DNA of 64,000 bases from Xenorhabdus ishibashii (GTDB lineage Bacteria; Pseudomonadota; Gammaproteobacteria; Enterobacterales; Enterobacteriaceae): contig NZ_NJAK01000001.1 of the NCBI RefSeq assembly GCF_002632755.1, positions 2,604,001-2,668,000 on the forward strand. The letters are read 5' to 3'. Below, piece after piece: positions 54,147 to 63,641 of the stretch. Position 1 is the first letter of the stretch; each line of letters opens with the position of its first letter. The notes under the pieces were generated by a model. It searched no databases and had not been told where the DNA came from. It saw only the letters and a list, made by a program, of their open reading frames with translations. Both the position numbers and the translations under genes were made by a program.

Positions 54147-57100
54147 ATGGAAAATGATAAAACATCTATTCTTCTTATCGATAGTGCTAAAAAAAATCAG
54201 TTATCCAAGCTTAATGACGTTTCTCAACAGAATAATTTACATAATCATACCGCTAAAATCGCTAATATTTTATCACAAATACCTTTTCCATGGACAACAC
54301 AAGTCTCTCTGGATTTAATATCAGCCAGCTACTTGGATGCGTTTGAGCAAGGATATTCAGAGTTGCGCACTCATATATATGAGCGTTTTGGCATCTGCCC
54401 TATAGAAGCACATGCATACTCTCTGCCAGAGAATGAATATATTACAGATATTCATACCTCATTATCTACATTCCATGATAAAGCACTAGCTCCTTATGTT
54501 TTGGCTTCTGTAGGCCATGATTTTGGTCGCCAGCGTTTTCCTGGGTCATGCAGTGAAACTATTGGCGTAGGATTATTATGCCATAATGGCAGTATTCCAG
54601 GTATGACGCCTTTAGGATGGGGTAATATCGAGTTTTTGGTCAAAGAATGTGACTATTCCACCTACGACGAACAAGGGGCACTAACCACAACAAAAGGTAC
54701 CTCTGCGGCAGTAGTCTATCTCGCCAGTCTGGCTGGAAAACTTCATTCGTGGCTAAAAAGAAATCAAATGGTCTATGATCGCCATGCTTTACATGCAGCC
54801 ATGATTTGCATGAGCCAAGCATTTCAAGGTAGATATCTTTTTGATGATGTATCAGAGCAAAAATGTATGCCTCAAACATGGAGTATTCCTTTGAAGCGTT
54901 CGAAGGAAGCAGAAATACTGCTTACGCTTACTCCAAACACATCCGTCAGAAACAATCAAATTGCATTGGTCGTTTCTTATCAAGCGTCCATTGCCAGACA
55001 AACACGCCTGACAACCGTAATCAATGGTCAAGAAATTGTAGGGCAAAGAGGTACATTATTAATACCAGCTCATTTGCTTGAAAAATCCCCCCTTAATATT
55101 ACAGTATGCGTTGTAGGACGTCTCGATCATGTGACAGTAGCATGTCAGAACACACTGGTAATAAAATGTATTAGCTCGCAACTACTTGTCGCGCCTGACG
55201 ATGAAATTATTGTTGGTATCTCTGCAAGTCACGATGCTTCTGCTTGTGTGATGATTAACGGAAAAATTCGTTATGGAATTCAGCTTGAGCGTTTAACCCG
55301 TGTCAAACACGATGGAAGCCAATCCCTCAATACTACTTTAGCTGTAGATTATTGTCTGAATGCCGCTGGTTTAATGCGGGAAGATGTAAGCTGTTTTGCC
55401 TATAATATTCAATCAATGACTCCGGAGTATATCGGGCTAAATCAGCCTGTTTGTAGTACAGATTTTTCGTTGTTTGACCCCTTCTCTCCAGAGGCTGTAG
55501 TTGTTAGCCATCATCTGTGTCACGCATTTGCCGCTTGGTCGGGGTCAAAGTTTTCCAGAGGAAATGTAGTGGTAGCGGATGGTTCCGGAGGTAGTGTCGT
55601 AGGACAAAATGATTTACTCATCTCTGGGCAAGAGTTTTCTGAGTACTTAAATGCTGGACTTAAAGAGTATAAACCGGAATTGCATGTAGTTTCTCATTAT
55701 ACCTTTTGTGAAAATGGATATACGCTGCTAGCCCGTGAATACAGCCCATCATTTAATATTCGAACTGGAAGTCGCTCATTGGGCGAGGCTTATGCCTCTG
55801 TGAGCCAACTTGTTTTTAATTCTTGGCACGCTTCTGGAAAATTAATGGGGCTTGCACCTTATGGTATACCAAAATTTGCTGAGGAGATTGCGATTGAAAG
55901 CCCGCAGGGTATTTCTTTTGGTTATACTTGGAAGCAAAAATTTAGCAAGAAAACACTTAACGTGATGGATTACGCAGATCTGGCCGCTTCGGTACAACTC
56001 GTTCTGGAAAAAGGGATTTTTTCTCGCTTAGAGCATTACCACATAACTAATAATGAACCTCTTGTCATGACAGGAGGTGTTGCTCTAAATTCTGTAGTGA
56101 ACTATAAGGTGCGTCAGAACTTTCAATTACGTGATTTCTATTTATTCCCAGCTCAACATGATGCTGGTATTTCTATCGGTGCCGCTAATGCTGCTTATTA
56201 TAAAAGGCATAACCGAATTCTTAGTGATGCTTTTAATCACGATTATCTGGGAAAAGTTTACAGATATGAAGATATTGCCAGAGCCCTTAACTTATTTGCT
56301 GATAGGGTAATAGTGAAACCTATTGATACTGTTACACTAGCCGAACGGTTACATGCGGGACAGATCATTGGTTACTACTCCTGTACTAAAGGGTCTGAAT
56401 TTGGTCCACGTGCGTTGGGTGCCCGTTCAATACTAGCTAGCCCTTGCTCGATGGATACATGGAAATTCATCAATCGCTGGGTGAAGTTCCGTGAGGATTT
56501 TCGTCCTTTTGCGCCGATGGTTGCTACTGAGCACCTGAGTCGTTATTTCGAAGGTGAAGGTGACTATAAATATATGCTTGAAGTGCTGCCAGTTCGTCCT
56601 GAATACCGGGAGCAACTTGCCGCTATCGCGCATGTAGATGGTTCAGCACGTGTACAAACAGTGTCTGTCAATGATAATGAAGAAATCCATGCTTTGCTCT
56701 CCGCATTTGGCAAACTTTCTGGATTTCCCGTTTTACTGAATACATCGTTTAATGTTCGTGGAAAACCTATCGTAGAACGGGCAGAACAGGCAATCGAAAT
56801 GTTGCTTTCCACCCATATTGATGCGGTGGTATTCGGTGACTATATAGTCGAACTATTCGCTCCATCGTTTACTCCAGAAGTAGTTCCAGGATTGTTATGT
56901 TTGAGCCCTGGTTGTAGCTTAAAAAGCAGTCTAGAGAAAAATCAACTGCGTCATATAATAAGCCACGAATACCAAGGTAATAATCAAATTATTACTGCCT
57001 CGCTATATCAGGCTCTTTTACTATTAGTGAAGCAAATGTCTCTGGCGGATACCCAAGCTGTATATGATGAGTTAAGCCCTGAGCTAAGGAAAGCAGTGAT

Positions 57101-57179
57101 GCACTATGTTCGATTGAAATTTCTTAATATTGCACGTGATTTTACTGAGGAATTTGAGTGTGACGATCTCCATCACTGA
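54147..57179 (+). CDS. Subtilisin-like domain fused to NodU/CmcH carbamoyltransferase
   Basis: At 1010 residues this is far longer than usual NodU/TobZ carbamoyltransferases (about 550-600). Residues about 1-210 resemble a compact S8 subtilase: Asp12 in ILLIDSA, His34 in HTAKIANIL (compare HGTHVAG), VGHDFG with His124 at the usual oxyanion Asn place followed by FPGSCSETIGVG, and Ser186 in GTSAAV. Spacings (22, 90, 62) track those of subtilisin BPN' (32, 91, 66). A beta-rich linker follows. From about 352 the carbamoyltransferase begins (IIVGISASHDASACVM), with SHHLCHAFAA near 452, MTGGVALNSVVNYK, GPRALGARSI near 753 and LNTSFNVRGKPIV. The C-terminal enzyme should transfer carbamoyl from carbamoyl phosphate via an adenylate. 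The protease half may remove the leader or bind the peptide. Confidence 0.85.
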   Translation: MENDKTSILLIDSAKKNQLSKLNDVSQQNNLHNHTAKIANILSQIPFPWTTQVSLDLISASYLDAFEQGYSELRTHIYERFGICPIEAHAYSLPENEYITDIHTSLSTFHDKALAPYVLASVGHDFGRQRFPGSCSETIGVGLLCHNGSIPGMTPLGWGNIEFLVKECDYSTYDEQGALTTTKGTSAAVVYLASLAGKLHSWLKRNQMVYDRHALHAAMICMSQAFQGRYLFDDVSEQKCMPQTWSIPLKRSKEAEILLTLTPNTSVRNNQIALVVSYQASIARQTRLTTVINGQEIVGQRGTLLIPAHLLEKSPLNITVCVVGRLDHVTVACQNTLVIKCISSQLLVAPDDEIIVGISASHDASACVMINGKIRYGIQLERLTRVKHDGSQSLNTTLAVDYCLNAAGLMREDVSCFAYNIQSMTPEYIGLNQPVCSTDFSLFDPFSPEAVVVSHHLCHAFAAWSGSKFSRGNVVVADGSGGSVVGQNDLLISGQEFSEYLNAGLKEYKPELHVVSHYTFCENGYTLLAREYSPSFNIRTGSRSLGEAYASVSQLVFNSWHASGKLMGLAPYGIPKFAEEIAIESPQGISFGYTWKQKFSKKTLNVMDYADLAASVQLVLEKGIFSRLEHYHITNNEPLVMTGGVALNSVVNYKVRQNFQLRDFYLFPAQHDAGISIGAANAAYYKRHNRILSDAFNHDYLGKVYRYEDIARALNLFADRVIVKPIDTVTLAERLHAGQIIGYYSCTKGSEFGPRALGARSILASPCSMDTWKFINRWVKFREDFRPFAPMVATEHLSRYFEGEGDYKYMLEVLPVRPEYREQLAAIAHVDGSARVQTVSVNDNEEIHALLSAFGKLSGFPVLLNTSFNVRGKPIVERAEQAIEMLLSTHIDAVVFGDYIVELFAPSFTPEVVPGLLCLSPGCSLKSSLEKNQLRHIISHEYQGNNQIITASLYQALLLLVKQMSLADTQAVYDELSPELRKAVMHYVRLKFLNIARDFTEEFECDDLHH

Positions 57180-58314
57180 ATTAGGGTTTCGCCGTTACTC
57201 TACCCGAGAGGCACTGAAATTAATTTTACCATTACGTAAGAAACTGGGAATCTCGCGCTTAGCTTCTGTTGGTGAATTTGTGGATATTGCTGGCATAAGT
57301 ATAGTAAATGCAGTTCGTACTACATTGAAAAAAGGACAAATATCAACCACCCAAGGAAAAGGGCGAAATCTATATACAGCCACCTGTAGCGCATTAATGG
57401 AGGCCTATGAACGCCACTGTGCTTGTTGGTGTGATGATCTGATTGTTCACCAAAATACGCATTATTATGACCGTCTCATACAGCGGCAACTGGGATTTGA
57501 TCCAGAGTATGATATCAAAGACTGGATACCAGGATACGAGTTGCAAACTGGAAAAGAAATTTTATTACCTGCTGTAGAAGTACAGTTTCCTTATCATGGT
57601 TCGGATGCTCAACGGGTAAATATACACGCTCACACCTCGGGACTGGCGTGTGGTGGCACCTTAGAAGAAGCGATCTGTTTTGCTATATTAGAATCCTTTG
57701 AACGCAATATTACATCCCGATTTTACCAAAACTGTTTATCGAGTATTTGTGCAGATATTATAGATCCTGAAAGCATCAATTATCCGTCGACAAAAGCTTT
57801 ATGGCAATCGTTATCTGACAAAGGGTATGAAAGTTTCGCCTTACGTATCCACGGTACGATACCGACTTATTATGTAGCTTTATACGATCCAACCAATATG
57901 GGACCAAAATTTATGGTTGCCGGTTCCGCCTCTGGATTTACTGAAACACTAGCTCTGGATGCTGCACTAATGGAAGCAGTTCAGGGGCTAGTAGTCTGTT
58001 TACAGGCTTCACGAGAAGATTTAAGCCGTCAGCAGAAAAAGTATGATGATAAGAACTTCTTTAATCATTCACGTTTCTACGTACTGCGCGAATTATTTCG
58101 CAAGCATTATAAAATGGTGAATATATCGACTGAGCAGAATGTCCCGATAGCACTGGCTTCTGCTACCGAGTTTTTAATCCAAAAGCTAGCGGAGGAAGGA
58201 AAGGAACAGATTTATATCACGGATTTATCTCTGCCCGATGTACCTTTTCATACGGTAAAAGCTATTATTCCAGGGCTATTTGATTGGCATGTTAATCCGG
58301 GAAGGAGGAAATAA
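57160..58314 (+). CDS. YcaO-domain enzyme (peptide thioamidation)
   Basis: YcaO enzymes activate peptide backbone amides with ATP; with TfuA they install thioamides. Visible ATP-site motifs are STTQGKGRNLYTATCSALMEAYER (read as STTQGKG then SALMEAYERH) and SGLACGGTLEEAICFAILESFERN (GLACGGTLEEA, then ESFER). The C-terminus, FDWHVNPGRRK, lacks the PxPxP motif of azoline-forming YcaOs, in line with a non-azoline role. I chose the GTG at 57160, with TGAGG 9 bp upstream; it overlaps the previous gene by 20 bp. A TTG at 57130 would add 10 residues and has no good ribosome binding site. The tfuA gene follows 3 bp downstream. Confidence 0.9.
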   Translation: MTISITELGFRRYSTREALKLILPLRKKLGISRLASVGEFVDIAGISIVNAVRTTLKKGQISTTQGKGRNLYTATCSALMEAYERHCACWCDDLIVHQNTHYYDRLIQRQLGFDPEYDIKDWIPGYELQTGKEILLPAVEVQFPYHGSDAQRVNIHAHTSGLACGGTLEEAICFAILESFERNITSRFYQNCLSSICADIIDPESINYPSTKALWQSLSDKGYESFALRIHGTIPTYYVALYDPTNMGPKFMVAGSASGFTETLALDAALMEAVQGLVVCLQASREDLSRQQKKYDDKNFFNHSRFYVLRELFRKHYKMVNISTEQNVPIALASATEFLIQKLAEEGKEQIYITDLSLPDVPFHTVKAIIPGLFDWHVNPGRRK

Positions 58315-58317
58315 ATC

Positions 58318-58983
58318 GTGCTATTTGCTCGTAAACAAAAACCAGTTGTATTTGGTGGTTCTTCCTTACCCTGTGATCAGCGTTATGACGCAATAATTGA
58401 ATTTCGCCCACCAATCCAGACAGGAGATTTACTGGAGCTGTCAGGAAGTGGTCGGCCGGTTCTGATTACAGATGGCCTTTTTGGTAGCAATATGTCGATT
58501 ACTGTAGTGGAGTGCTTAAATTTTATCAACGCAGGAGGAATACTACTCGGTAGTTCCAGCATGGGAGCATTGCGCGCTGCAGACTGCTACATTCAAGGAA
58601 TGGTAGGAATAGGGCAAATATTTCAGGGATATCTATTCGGGTATTATCACTCAGATGCAGATGTGGCTCTGCGATATCACACGGATAATTATCAGGAAAT
58701 CACGCTCTCTTATGTGCATATAGAATATATTGCTTGCTATCTGATGGCAGAAGGGCAGATAAGTTCACTACAAAAACGTCAGATGATGGCTTTGGTACGA
58801 CAAATCATTTGGTACGAACGCTACATTGATCGGGTGATTGATGCCATGTTTAAGATTGCTCCACATTTAGACATAGCGCAGCTGTATTCTTTATTTAAAG
58901 ACGACACTATGCACCCTAAAAAACAAGATGCCAGATTAGCAATAGATTATTTAGTGAAATTTTATTTGGCCAAATGTGAGTAA
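58318..58983 (+). CDS. TfuA-like protein (YcaO partner)
   Basis: A 221-residue TfuA-family protein: DYDAIIEFRPPIQ-like entry (RYDAIIEFRPPIQTGD), VLITDGLFGS, GGILLGSSSMGALRAADCY, QGMVGIGQIF and SDADVALRYH. TfuA partners with YcaO in thioamide formation (shown for McrA thioglycine and thioviridamide-like peptides), probably helping to deliver sulfur. The start is a GTG with GGAAGGAGG upstream. It is encoded 3 bp after YcaO and 6 bp before the transporter. Confidence 0.9.
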   Translation: MLFARKQKPVVFGGSSLPCDQRYDAIIEFRPPIQTGDLLELSGSGRPVLITDGLFGSNMSITVVECLNFINAGGILLGSSSMGALRAADCYIQGMVGIGQIFQGYLFGYYHSDADVALRYHTDNYQEITLSYVHIEYIACYLMAEGQISSLQKRQMMALVRQIIWYERYIDRVIDAMFKIAPHLDIAQLYSLFKDDTMHPKKQDARLAIDYLVKFYLAKCE

Positions 58984-58989
58984 TAAGAA

Positions 58990-60312
58990 ATGAAAAATCA
59001 AAATTGGTTAAAAAACATAGGTTATCTAGATAGCATATCGCGTGCAATGCAATCAACATCAAATCAAATTAGTCATTTATTAGTAGGAAGCTTAGGTGGT
59101 ATGTTTGGTACAGCGGTTTCATTACGTGTTTCTATTGCATTCTATTCATCTCTCTTCCTTGAAGTCCCTTCTGGATTGCTGGCTGATAGATTAGGTCATT
59201 TTAAAACAGTTGCTTTAGGGAACTGGTTTAATGCTATTGCCCTGCTTGTATTGTACTGGTCACTCGCAACGGCAGATAATATCGATAATCAAATTACATT
59301 ACTTATTATCAGTTCTTTTTTAAGTGCCATCGCGATGTCTTTGATTTCTGGTGCTTATCAAGCAATGTTACAGGATTTGATTGATTATCAAATCATTAAA
59401 CATGGTGAAGAACGCACTCTACGTACAAAAGCACTTCTGCTTTCTCAACGATATGGTAAAGAAATTGTTTCTATCGTTCCTGTTCTTTTTTTATTGCTAT
59501 TATTAGTGCTTTACCGGACTATAGGACATGCTGAAATTATATTATTTATTCCAACTATAATGTTTATTGGTTTAGGAATATGGCTATGGTGTTTTCCTCA
59601 GTTGAACGGTATGCATGAAAATCTCGGAAAGCAGAACGCTCACATCAGGCGTAAAAGTACATTACGTCACTTTATTGTATATATGCGTGAATTATCACAT
59701 ACTCAATGTTTGATTTTTTTGAAACTTTCTATAGTAATAATTCTTCTAAATTTCTCTATGATTCATGTTCACACTTATCTCATGATTTCTGAATTCAGAG
59801 AATACAATATAATGCAGGTTGAAAGAGCTTATCTAATTCCTTTGTTTTTGTTTATTATATCATTTGATGTAGCTCATTATATTAAAGGTGTGATAGTTCC
59901 ACGTGTAGCCGCAAAGTTCTCAGATAATACGATGATTATGATTTCTTTCGTCAGTTTGATGATACTCTCAGGATTTTGTTATCTTCTTTATCTTTATTTC
60001 AATGGCATTTTAGCATTAATTTTGTATGTTTTGTTTTTTAGAACGACCGTGACTATTGGTCAAGACGTGGCGATCAGTAATTTTCTTGCCCGCTTACCTG
60101 AGGAAATCCGAGCTTTTTCTTTGAGTCTCGCAACAGGTACTGTAATTATATTATATGGTGCTTATTCTGTCTATTTAACCTTTGCTGGTATTGGTGCAGA
60201 GCCTGCACCATATATCTTGTTAGAAATAGCAGTGATTGCACTGATAGGAGGACTTTTGACGTTCTATATAAAAATCACCCCACAAATAGATACTGAAAAC
60301 CCTGCTTTGTAA
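58990..60312 (+). CDS. MFS-type membrane transporter (probable product exporter)
   Basis: A 440-residue protein rich in hydrophobic segments (roughly 11-12 likely membrane helices). It has the MFS-type loop motif LFLEVPSGLLADRLGHFKT after the second helix, a typical inner-membrane major facilitator feature. It is the last gene of the tight operon (6 bp after tfuA) and the only transporter there, so export of the modified peptide, or self-protection, is the natural role. Substrate specificity cannot be read from the sequence. Confidence 0.82.
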   Translation: MKNQNWLKNIGYLDSISRAMQSTSNQISHLLVGSLGGMFGTAVSLRVSIAFYSSLFLEVPSGLLADRLGHFKTVALGNWFNAIALLVLYWSLATADNIDNQITLLIISSFLSAIAMSLISGAYQAMLQDLIDYQIIKHGEERTLRTKALLLSQRYGKEIVSIVPVLFLLLLLVLYRTIGHAEIILFIPTIMFIGLGIWLWCFPQLNGMHENLGKQNAHIRRKSTLRHFIVYMRELSHTQCLIFLKLSIVIILLNFSMIHVHTYLMISEFREYNIMQVERAYLIPLFLFIISFDVAHYIKGVIVPRVAAKFSDNTMIMISFVSLMILSGFCYLLYLYFNGILALILYVLFFRTTVTIGQDVAISNFLARLPEEIRAFSLSLATGTVIILYGAYSVYLTFAGIGAEPAPYILLEIAVIALIGGLLTFYIKITPQIDTENPAL

Positions 60313-60509
60313 TCAAGAAATTAGCTATAATTTTTGACTATGTTTCAACTAATTTATAGAGTATGACAATAGCCTGTTCTTTATCGCCTTTAATATTTAA
60401 GTATATATTTTGTCTTGAGGAACTATTTTATTATGACTATTTATTTTACTAATTAATTTTACATAACTCTAGTAACCATCCTTAATTACGCAATTAATAG
60501 GAAAGTATT
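60313..60509. other. AT-rich gap between the transporter and acetyltransferase genes
   Basis: No gene and no strong terminator seen. It may hold a separate promoter for the two accessory genes downstream. Confidence 0.4.
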
Positions 60510-61070
60510 ATGCATAAAAGTAATTATATTACATCATTTAGTACCAAACAAATGGATATTCACTACATCAATGAAGAAATGGCTAATGCCTTTCAGAAAT
60601 ATTTGGTGAATAATAAAGATAGATTAGCACCATTTGAGCCATTAAGGACTTGCGAATATTACGAATTAAATGAAGTGAAAAAGCGTATTCGATCAACTGT
60701 GAATCTGCAAGAGGAAAATAAAGGAGTTTCACTTGTATTTACTCCCAAAAATTCATCAGATATAGTTGGAAATATCAATTTTACTAATTTCGTTTTTGGG
60801 GTTTTTCAAGCATGCCACCTTGGTTTCTCAATTGATACTAGTTTTGAGGGTAAAGGTGTGATGCGTGAAGTTTTAACAGAATCATTAAAACATATCAGAA
60901 ATAAATATCAACTACATCGCGTAATGGCTAATCACCTTCCAACTAATGATAGATGTGCTCATTTATTACAACGAATTGGGTTTATTAAAGAAGGTTATGC
61001 CAAATCATATCTTAAGATAAATGGAGTATGGCAAGATCATGTATTGAATTCTTTTGTATTTGAAGATTAA
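60510..61070 (+). CDS. GNAT acetyltransferase, RimJ/RimL-like
   Basis: A 186-residue N-acetyltransferase. It has the RimJ-type C-terminal signature HRVMANHLPTNDRCAHLLQRIGF, EGYAKSYLKINGVWQDH, with acetyl-CoA loop residues around FSIDTSFEGKGVMREVL. RimJ/RimL enzymes acetylate N-terminal amines; within or next to a RiPP operon such a gene may acetylate the peptide N-terminus exposed by leader removal, or give self-resistance. It has its own 197-bp upstream gap, so its link to the operon is less certain. It starts at an ATG with AGGAAAG upstream. Confidence 0.85.
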   Translation: MHKSNYITSFSTKQMDIHYINEEMANAFQKYLVNNKDRLAPFEPLRTCEYYELNEVKKRIRSTVNLQEENKGVSLVFTPKNSSDIVGNINFTNFVFGVFQACHLGFSIDTSFEGKGVMREVLTESLKHIRNKYQLHRVMANHLPTNDRCAHLLQRIGFIKEGYAKSYLKINGVWQDHVLNSFVFED

Positions 61071-61152
61071 TTATAATTATTTTTTCAATGTAAAAATCAC
61101 ACATGTTAGTTTTCCCAAAGCAATTAGTGTTTCTTAATTTTGGAGTGATAAA

Positions 61153-61779
61153 ATGTTAAAATCACAAAGTATTATTGTAATCGATGATTTTTATCATAAT
61201 CCCATTGAAATCAGAAAGCATGCACTTACACTTGATTATAAACAAAAAAATGGAGCTACGTATCCAGGAATGGAGGCTACATCTGAACGAAATTGGGAAA
61301 TAGTTAGAAATACTCTCATGTCATACATAAATGAAGATGTCAGTGCCCCCTGTCCTAAATCGGATGGATTTGCACAGGGAAAATTTCGCATTGCTGTTGC
61401 AAATGATAATAAAAAACGTCTAGATAATGTCCATGTAGATCAACAGAAATATTCAGGAATTATATATCTAACACCTAACGTTCTTTGCCAAGGAGGGGTT
61501 GCTTTTTATAAACATAAAAAAACAGGAGAGGTTTTTTTTAATAAAACTGTAATTCAAAGTAAAGGATTCCCTACCGTTGGCGATGATTTTCATAAGAGAG
61601 TTCTTTCGTACTTTAAGGATGATAATAATTGGGATAAAATTGGTGAAATTCCAATGCGATTTAATCGTGCTGTAATTATTATGGCCAGAGTGTTTCATGG
61701 ATCCACTGGAATTTTTGGTGACTCTATGGAAACTGGTAGATTAACTCAACATTTCGAATTTTATACCTATGATAAATAA
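61153..61779 (+). CDS. DUF6445-type putative Fe(II)/2-oxoglutarate oxygenase
   Basis: A 208-residue protein with a double-stranded beta-helix oxygenase pattern: HVD (His94, Asp96) followed by SGIIYLTP, GGVAFYKHKKTG, and the distal His182 (ARVFHGSTGIFGD) with Arg196 and His200 (GRLTQHFEFYTY), a candidate 2-oxoglutarate-binding Arg. I assign it to the DUF6445 group by pattern. Such enzymes hydroxylate or otherwise oxidise side chains. It lies 82 bp after the acetyltransferase with a GGAGTGATAAA ribosome binding site and the same AT-rich codon use as the operon. Confidence 0.7.
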   Translation: MLKSQSIIVIDDFYHNPIEIRKHALTLDYKQKNGATYPGMEATSERNWEIVRNTLMSYINEDVSAPCPKSDGFAQGKFRIAVANDNKKRLDNVHVDQQKYSGIIYLTPNVLCQGGVAFYKHKKTGEVFFNKTVIQSKGFPTVGDDFHKRVLSYFKDDNNWDKIGEIPMRFNRAVIIMARVFHGSTGIFGDSMETGRLTQHFEFYTYDK

Positions 61780-62693
61780 ATATTAGTGTGATTGAATTTT
61801 TGCATTATGAAAATATAATCAAATCATCGATGCTAATTTAATAAAAATGGTGTGTAGTGGAATGATAATCTTATAAAGACCAAAAGTATGTTGAGATTAT
61901 TAACAAAGGCTAAGTCATTTCCATCAAAAAATAATGGTGCTTTTTCCACTCCCCATCATTGAAAAAAATTTGACCTCGCTCAATTCAACCGATACAGTAT
62001 AACCTATTTATTAATGATTCATCGTCTGCAAGGATCATCCATTTGGTGGCGAAAAACTCCTGTAGCCTGAAAGGGAGAGCATAATTGCGGTACATCTGCA
62101 CACTTTTGGAAGTAGATATCGCCGGACACCTAACCTATCGTCTAGCGGTGAAAGTTTCCCGGTCTCGTTATGCACCGGCTTTTCATTCATGCAGAGCAAT
62201 AGCTCCTGCCATATTCACAATCTCAATTTATTCTGTACGATTTTTACCTATACGCTGATTAAATGCTCGATAAACGTCCCGCAAAGCGGCCAACGTCCAG
62301 AGCACGTAGAGCCTGACTCTACGGCCGATTTGAACCCCGCATTACTCAGTGAAACCACTCAAAACAGACCATTAACCGCCATTTTGTTTGATTGATAAAC
62401 GATCGTCTAATCGGATTTTCAACCCATTGCCTGATTGCAGGCTGATGCAGTAAAAATTAAGGAGAAATTCATCACGTCAAGATAATGAGGCGTTCATCCT
62501 GAATGAATCAGGCACTGAACGGGGAGTATGCCACCGCCGTGCTGAGCACGTAGCGAACTCCTGCAAAAACTTAACATAACCCTCGCTCTGCTACACATTG
62601 TCTGGCGAACCACGGAACGGTGAACCTGAACCGACATGCAGGGATTTGTTTAAAAATGAATAAAAACACGGCAAGTTAGCAGGAGAGGCGGGA
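61780..62693. other. About 900 bp without a supported gene, before the integrase
   Basis: The first 200 bp are AT-rich like the RiPP operon. From about 61970 the composition rises toward that of the integrase. Short open frames (such as 62189-62395) have no domain match. It probably contains decayed mobile-element sequence and the integrase promoter. Confidence 0.4.
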
Positions 62694-63611
62694 ATGGCGC
62701 AGAAATCAGCACGTTCAAAAATTGAGCGGTTCAGAAAAGAATTTATTACCCACGCCCGGCAAGCGGGTGGGAGTTTTGCCACGGTGGCCGATCGTGAGCG
62801 GATTGCCCGACAGTTTCTTGGCTTTCTGAAAGACAATGGCATCAGGCTCCGGCAGATGGACAGCCTGAAAACCCGACACATTGAGCGCTATATTGCTGAA
62901 CGCAAAGCCAGCCCTATCAGCCACCGAACCCTGCAAAATGAGATGTCGGCACTGCGCATGATTTTGGAGCGGGCCGGAAAACACAAGTTGGCATCCACCG
63001 ACAATGCGCGGCTGAACAACCGGGCGCTGGGAATTGCAAACACCCGCCGTAAGGGAACAAAAGCTGCTCTGACACCAGCCGCATTCAGAGAAATCTTTCA
63101 GCAGGTCGAACAAAAAGATCGGCGCGTGGCGGCAGTGATGCAACTGGCCTGGGTGCTGGGACTGCGTACCAAAGAAGCGGTAGAAGCCTATAAGTCCTTA
63201 GCGACCTGGAAAAAAGCGCTGGAAAACGGGCAGACGTCTGTGCGGGTGGTGTTTGGCACCAAAGGCGGGCATCCGAGGCCAACGGTGATACTGGATCGGG
63301 CAGCGCTGCAATACGCCATTGCCTACGCTGAGCGCGAAATGCATCCACACAGCGGCAAACTGATTGATAAACCGACGATCACGCAGGCCATAGATCGTTA
63401 CCGGTACGTTGTCCGCAGTGCCGGGCTGACGGGCAATAAAGCGCCACACAGTATGCGCTACCATTTTGCCCAGCAATCCGGCGAACATTACAAAGCTCAG
63501 GGATTCAGCACTCGAGAGGTGCTGGCCCTGGTCGCGATGGATTTAGGGCATGGCGATGGGCGCGGGCGCTATATCCGGCAGGTGTATTATCAGAACGACG
63601 AGGTTGAATAA
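62694..63611 (+). CDS. Integrase (Integrase_1-type tyrosine recombinase)
   Basis: A 305-residue recombinase unlike the Rhs-element one. The N-terminal domain (SKIERFRKEFITHARQAGGSFATVADRERIARQFLGFLKDNG as a region, residues 8-50) and RHIERYIAERKA match the phage-integrase N-terminal domain. The catalytic domain has LGLRTKEAVE (Arg), GTKGGHPR (Lys), HSMRYHFAQQ (His-Arg), DLGHGDGRGRYIRQVYY (His and Tyr). It is typical of integrative conjugative or genomic-island elements. Start: ATG with GGAGAGGCGGGA upstream. It may mark one end of the island that carries the RiPP operon. Confidence 0.85.
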   Translation: MAQKSARSKIERFRKEFITHARQAGGSFATVADRERIARQFLGFLKDNGIRLRQMDSLKTRHIERYIAERKASPISHRTLQNEMSALRMILERAGKHKLASTDNARLNNRALGIANTRRKGTKAALTPAAFREIFQQVEQKDRRVAAVMQLAWVLGLRTKEAVEAYKSLATWKKALENGQTSVRVVFGTKGGHPRPTVILDRAALQYAIAYAEREMHPHSGKLIDKPTITQAIDRYRYVVRSAGLTGNKAPHSMRYHFAQQSGEHYKAQGFSTREVLALVAMDLGHGDGRGRYIRQVYYQNDEVE

Positions 63612-63641
63612 TGCGTTTTTTCCTGCCAAAGAAATTATCCG

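Noticed and set aside
57130..57159. TTG start for the YcaO gene
   Set aside because: It adds 10 residues overlapping the previous gene and has no ribosome binding site. The GTG at 57160 has TGAGG at good spacing.
62189..62395. 68-residue open frame before the integrase
   Set aside because: No ribosome binding site or recognisable domain, and codon use unlike its neighbours.
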